A DNA stretch of 64,000 bases from positions 218,354,194 to 218,418,193 of the forward strand of contig OV050031.1 of the NCBI GenBank assembly GCA_920105625.2. Direction: 5' to 3'. Below are positions 58,967-64,000 of this stretch, one piece after another (position 1 is the stretch's first letter; each line of letters begins with the position of its first letter). The position numbers and the translations under genes are program-made. The stretch comes from Clusia tigrina (lineage: Eukaryota > Arthropoda > Insecta > Diptera > Clusiidae). The notes under the pieces are model-generated. The model was not told where the DNA came from, did no database searches, and saw only the letters and a program-made list of their open reading frames with translations.

Positions 58967-59760
58967 GTAAGTACAACAAATTAAATACATACGTGTACGT
59001 GGTCGAGTACGAGTAGCAACCATGAAACCATAACTGTCCGAAAAAAGCAACCCCGAGACGGGGGCTGAAACTCAAAGTGGGCAAACGCATGTCTAATGAG
59101 TTTTTAATGGCGTAGTTCACTACTCGCACTACTCTGGCAGTGAACTCAAATACACAGACATATATTTATATATACTTAAGCCTCACACGCAAGTATACTA
59201 ACGCACACACAGACACACATGCAGAGATATAGAATTTATATACCAGTGCAATATGCCAAAGCCAGGGCATTAATCGATTTATTCGCGCCTTTTTACAATA
59301 TTTTTCTTTTCTTTCTATTTTTATTTTTTTTCCAATAAGCCAACACACAAATCAGTTGTGCATGTTGCTTTTGTTGTTGTTGTTGTTGTTGTAGCTTTTG
59401 GAGTTTTTGTTGTGTGCCTATGTTGGTGTTTGCGTACGTGTGTGTTCGTCCACTGTTGTGTATTTCCAACACCCAAACCGAAAAATGCGGGCAGGCCGAA
59501 AGGCCGCGGCAGGCAGACAGCCACCTTACTCAGTTCTTGTCAAAATGGTGCGGGAGTGACCGCGTCTGTTAAACAACAACAACAACAACAACAACAAAAC
59601 AAGAAAAAAAGCAGAAAAATACACACAACAAAAAGAAAAGAAATATCAACAGAAAACTTAACAAATAAAAAACTTTATTAACGCGTAAATATTGAAATTG
59701 TTATGGAAGCAAAAATAGGGAATAGAGAAACTACTCCTTCAGGTCTTTAAAGTGTATGAA
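58967..59760 (+). other. Start of intron 1 of the GATA-like gene, unique sequence
   Basis: Begins with the GTAAGT donor. It holds CA-rich and TTG runs (about 59370-59395), a CAA run (59570-59600) and A-rich sequence, but no transposon or coding signature. It has the same texture as the unique islands upstream of the gene, and could contain intronic enhancers. Three overlapping open frames here are low-complexity shadows. Confidence 0.4.
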
Positions 59761-59884
59761 ATTGTGAACAACTGGCAAACAAGGAAGCTTTGTGCGGGAT
59801 TCGAGTGTGTATTATGGGAATATACCTGCCAATCTATAAAGGGTTTCAGTCTTTACTGCCAGGCCAGTCTCTGAATAGTTTCTT

Positions 59885-60478
59885 GCTTTTCACACATTCT
59901 TTTAAATCATTTTCACACAAGTCAATTAAAGCCATTTCATACAAGTCCTTTAAAGTCTTCCAACAAGAGTCTTGTACAGCCTTCTCACACAAATCTTTTA
60001 AAGCCTTAGCACACAAGTCTTTTAAAGGCTTCTCCCACAAGTCTTTTGAAGCCTTCCAACACAATTATTTTGAAGCCTTCTCATAGAGTTTTTTAAAGCC
60101 TTCCCACACAGTCTTTTGAAGCCTTCTGACACAAGTCTTTTAAAGCCTTCTCACAAGAGTCTTGTACAGCCTTCTCACAAGAGTCTTGTACAGCCTTTGC
60201 ACACAAGTCTTTTGAAGCCTTCTCACACATTACTTTAAAGCCTTCTCACACAAGCCTTTTGAAGCATTCTCACACAAGTCTTTTAACGCATTTTCATACA
60301 AGTCTTTTAGATCCTTACCACACAAGTGTTTTGAAGCCTTCTCCCACAAGTTTCTTTTAGCCCTCTCACAGAAGTATTTTAAAGCCTTCTCACACAGTCT
60401 TTTAAAGCCTTCGCACCATAGTCTTTTAAAGCCTTCTCACACAAGTCTTTTAAATCCTTTTCACACAAGCCTGTGACA
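59885..60478. repeat. 24-bp tandem array, about 24 copies (in putative intron)
   Basis: TCTTTTAAAGCCTTCTCACA units with point changes and small indels. Confidence 0.95.
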
Positions 60479-60555
60479 GACAAAATTCCAATGAAGCAGA
60501 ACAGTGGAGGCTTCCGACAGGCGTTCAAAAGTTTGATAATCCTTATATCGTAGCT

Positions 60556-60640
60556 AGTTTCCCTAGTGGCTAGTATATAGTAGTAGATAGTTTCCCTAGT
60601 CGCTAGTATATAGTAGTAGATAGTCTCCCTAGTGGCTATC
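60556..60640. repeat. 33-bp tandem array, about 2.5 copies
   Basis: AGTTTCCCTAGTGGCTAGTA at 60556 and 60589, then a partial copy. Confidence 0.88.
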
Positions 60641-60809
60641 TGGTTACCAATTGTTGAGGTCCAAGTTCTGGCGGAGCTAACAATAAGCTGAGTACTCTAA
60701 TACTCCACTAAACAGTTGCCAAAGCAGAACAGGAGAAAGGAACAGAAACCCTTTTCTGTTTCCGAATATATCTTTACAATTTTTATACATAACTTTTCCT
60801 TTAATCTTT

Positions 60810-60920
60810 GGGGCCTTAAAGTAAACATAGCACTGAACATCGAGAATTTATATACATATATGTATTTTTATGTATATACTTTTAGATTCTCGGTGTTTCT
60901 TATGTTTACTTTAAGGCGCC
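60810..60920. repeat. Imperfect foldback sequence in the putative intron
   Basis: The left arm (from 60810: CCTTAAAGTAAACATA then CGAGAAT and TATATACATA) is mirrored by the right arm ending at 60920 (TATGTTTACTTTAAGG). The arms are about 50 bp with several mismatches and small gaps, and the centre is AT-rich. Possibly a decayed foldback or MITE; no target duplication could be assigned. Confidence 0.6.
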
Positions 60921-61524
60921 AATGATGAAGGCGAAAATTATGAATGAAAATTTTGGAAATACGAACAGAAACTTTTTCAATACCAATTGTTCATCATTTC
61001 ACACATTTCCCTAAAAAACCCATTCCCTAAACAACTCCATTGCCATTCTCTATTACAGTGGATCCAAGTCTAACACACTCTTGAATACTTTCGTATCTTC
61101 TATACATACTCATAAGTCTATCATGACCTTTAAATCGTTCAAACAGGCATCACCAGAGAAATTAATAGACACCAGAGTAAAGTTATTGGAAATATGTACT
61201 TAGGAGTTTTGTGGAGCTTTAACACCAGAATACTAAGTCCATCATAGTCTTTAAATCCTTCCATTGAGCACCCACTAATCATAGTCTTTAAATCCTTCCA
61301 TTGAGCACCAACAGAGACATTTATAGATACCAGTAAAGGTGCTGGAAAGGAGTTTTGTGGAGATTTAACAAGAGGATACTTTTATAACTATTAATAATAT
61401 CCTAGCATCCGATTTCTAAACAGTTGAAAACAGTTTATTCTGAAATTCGTTTGGAGTTCATTATCAACATTCGTTCTTGTATATCAAGAATGTTCTATAA
61501 AATAATAAATTAATTATATAGAAG
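60921..61524. other. AT-rich intronic spacer
   Basis: A 30-40 bp duplication at about 61235-61310 (CATAGTCTTTAAATCCTTCC twice) and a related block near 61120-61180. Nothing else. Confidence 0.35.
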
Positions 61525-61650
61525 ATAGATAGAATTGGTTTAGGTCAGAGAACCGCCGTAGAAGGAGGTCTCCAGGCATTCACACAAGTGAAGCACATTG
61601 TACTATAAGTCTCGAAGTAGACGGAGGTAGATGACTTGTGAAAGGGAAGG
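61525..61650 (-). mobile_element. Family X 3' UTR fragment in the putative intron
   Basis: AGAGAACCGCCGTAGAAGGA then GGTCTCCAGGCATT, CATTGTACTATAAG and TTGTGAAAGGGAA match the 3' UTR of the copy at 32.52-32.65 kb in the same order. Flanked by GATAGATAGA on the left. Confidence 0.65.
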
Positions 61651-62290
61651 GAACAGAATTAATTAATTACTTAATAAAGTTGTATAAAAATAAATTCAAA
61701 TAATATATTTCCCAACAAAGCAAAGTTATCAACTTGTTCATGCATTTCTTATAAATGTCATTTTAACTGCTCCATATTTTTTATGTTATAAATAATTCAT
61801 CAAAATATTAATAAGCAAATTAGTGCCAGAGTAAACAACGTTTTTCTAAGTTGCAAAATCTATTTTATCAATTTAAAAATTATAATATTGATTAATTTTT
61901 TAAAAATATGATTTATTGGTCACGATGTTTTTCTAGGAAGAGGTATTTTAAAGCCTACTGAGCCCTGTCGTGCAGATTGCCCGAAATTTGTTGCATTTAA
62001 AATCAAAAAGAAAAAAATACGATCACGCACTGACCAAAAAGTTATCTTACTTGAGATGGTGATAGTCAGCGCAAGGACAGCGCATCACACGACAATACAA
62101 GAACAAAGCAAATGCAGAGACACAGCTTAGATTATGCATACTCCAAAGTACTTCAACTTAAGTGTTCTTATCATGCAAATTGGTATAATTGCAACCTTGA
62201 TCGAACTCACTACAATTGTGATCAAGGGATCAAACGATCAATCGAACAATTAATTACGAGTATCAAACCAATTTTGATAGTGACTATTGA
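61651..62290. other. AT-rich intronic spacer, nothing recognised
   Basis: No gene or transposon signature. Confidence 0.3.
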
Positions 62291-62415
62291 CTAAAGTTCG
62301 ATTGCGACAGTTCGAGAACGACAGTTCCATTACGACCGTTCGATTAAGACAGTTCGATGAGGACAGTTCGATGACGACAGTTCGTTTACAACAGTTCGAA
62401 TGATCTAGTTCAGTT
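62291..62415. repeat. 15-16 bp tandem array, about 8 copies
   Basis: GACAGTTCGATGACGACAGT-type units (core ACAGTTCGA). Confidence 0.9.
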
Positions 62416-63099
62416 AAATACAATACTGAGAATTCCCTGTAAAGGAAGCAGGGTACGCTGGAGACTTGCTCCCATGCTCGTTTCGTTTTCGCCATGATCT
62501 CGTAATTTTTTATATTGTTGACAATATAGTGTAATAAAGCTATTTAAATATGAAATACGCTCATTTTAAACATTGCACCTACAGTACGCACTTGCCAACA
62601 AATTCGGTTACTGAAACACTTTCATATTAAAAATTATTTTAGGAATACTGATCTATCCACATGTTTTAACAATATTTAACTGGATTAAAGCCTTACTGAG
62701 GGCATCAAAGTAGCAAGTAATCAACTTCAGTGCTCGACTTTGGAATTGAAAATAGAGTTTCATAGTCATAAATTGTATGGAACTATTTTTACCATGGCAA
62801 AGTTGAGCACCTAGGCTTAAATCACGCTTCATAGAATTATCCTGCTTCAGCCTTAATATTACAATTCCATAAGTGTGTAATAAAGCTTACTGCGAACACA
62901 GACAAGGTCATGTGAACACAGAAAAGATCGTAGACTTGCAATTCTTGAGTCCAAACGTAAAAGACTAATTTTACTATGATATAACTATGATATAATTTAA
63001 TCTTGGGCTATTTTTCTCTCATGATTGAACATTTTACAATATGTGAATGACATCTTTGCGTCATTCTTAGTGTTCAATTCAAGTGCAAAACATGAAAAG
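62416..63099. other. AT-rich intronic spacer, nothing recognised
   Basis: No gene or repeat signature. Confidence 0.3.
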
Positions 63100-64000
63100 A
63101 ATGCTTTTCAGTAGTGTTCCAGGTACCCGTAGGTGTCCTTAAAACACACACAACAACCGTGTTGATACTCAAATTGCATGTTCACTCCCTCCCACACTTT
63201 CCAGCACCAAAGCGACAAAAAACAGAAAAATGTTCCGCAATGGTAATTTCAATTTGCACAATTCCGCCGAAAACCACACCGAAAGAGTGGGTGCCTCGCA
63301 ATGTGATTGCTGTCACTTTTGACAGTTAACTCCCCACTTAACACTTTCGGCGGCCGCTTGAGAGGAGGCTACCCAGAATATTGCTCGCACGCCCGCTATT
63401 GTTGGAAGTTGCTTCCTTGTTTGCTCTTTTTGCCATTTCATTTAGTTTCATTCTTTTATTTTATTCATTGTTTTTGGGGACAATTTTTCGGTTACGTATA
63501 CGCAAAAATGTTTTATTCCGATTTAATGCGACAGAGTTCCACTTTGGTGCATTGCCGGGCGAATTTTCGTGGCTGCTCTGGCTGAGCGGATGTGTGAGCG
63601 GGCCTGCGACATGCTTCAATGCCGGAGCTGGGGATTCTTACAGTACGACTTTTGATTTTCATTTAAAATTCAAATTTCATTTCCATGCTCGCACATGCGC
63701 GGCCAAGGAATTCCCTTTAAACGTCACACCGACTCGGATTCTGACTGGGACTGTGACTCTGACTGTGGCTGTGACTCTGTCACTGACTCTGCGACTGTGA
63801 CTCTGCCTTTGACAGTGGCTCTGCCTCTGCCTCTGCTTGTGACTCTGGGCGTTTTGGTTATTGCTTTTTGTACGGCATGCTGGTGGCTCCTACACACATT
63901 GGCAGTGATCAATCAGTTAACGAGCGCGTTTACGTACGAGTCTGCGGCTGAAATTTGCGTTTATGTATAATTCATAAAAGAAAGGAATTTTTGCGAAAAC
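63100..64000. other. Unique non-coding island at the window edge (putative intron)
   Basis: GC-balanced sequence with a GACTCT/GACTGT hexamer tract at 63735-63850. Frames are open on both strands over the tract and show no family. Continues beyond the window. Confidence 0.35.
63735..63850. repeat. GACTCT/GACTGT hexamer tract
   Basis: CTGTGACTCTGACTGTGGCT-like words for about 115 bp. Confidence 0.88.

Overview
The window looks like a fly (Diptera) chromosome, probably a higher fly with a large, repeat-rich genome such as a tephritid fruit fly. The genus cannot be fixed from this sequence. The grounds are the style of the unique sequence (CAA/CAG 'opa'-type and CA/TG runs), the dipteran non-LTR retrotransposon families (Jockey-like, R1-like, RTE-like), and one recognisable host exon. 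There are no bacterial-type operons. Most long open frames here are by-products of tandem repeats or remnants of transposons.

Only one host gene segment can be supported: a first coding exon on the + strand at 58678-58966, followed by a GTAAGT splice donor. Its N-terminus resembles the start of insect GATA-C (grain) and vertebrate GATA2/3 proteins. The rest of the gene is not in the window, so everything from 58967 to 64000 is probably intron 1. The 57 kb upstream is a gene desert or regulatory landscape.

The desert alternates between two kinds of sequence. Unique, low-repeat islands lie at about 1-2230, 6180-7960, 12150-14140, 19190-20500, 26040-27560, 34655-36420, 45780-49020, 50520-51000, 53700-54640, 58000-59760 and 63100-64000; these could be conserved regulatory or UTR sequence. 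Between them lie AT-rich stretches filled with decayed retrotransposon 3' ends and about two dozen locus-specific tandem arrays with units from 15 to about 200 bp.

Mobile elements: an apparently complete hAT DNA transposon (38759-41383) with a 603-codon uninterrupted transposase gene, terminal inverted repeats and an 8-bp target duplication; a 144-bp hAT-type MITE with its own 8-bp duplication (42618-42761); a mariner relic (10570-10830); a Jockey-type reverse transcriptase (28610-30370); an RTE-type C-terminal remnant (37690-38045); an R1-type C-terminal remnant (22545-23160); several RNase H / zinc-knuckle tails of other non-LTR elements; and a tRNA-like pol III unit (11640-11712).

The most striking structural features are: (1) the hAT insertion inside one copy of a local duplication whose other copy still shows the unoccupied site; (2) a near-perfect inverted repeat with 99-bp arms and a 5-nt loop (41711-41913); (3) a 1.45-kb GC-rich higher-order minisatellite (49040-50510) carrying seventeen GTAAACA words, the core forkhead-factor motif; and (4) an 89-bp satellite (21336-22390) that abuts, and partly resembles, a retrotransposon end.
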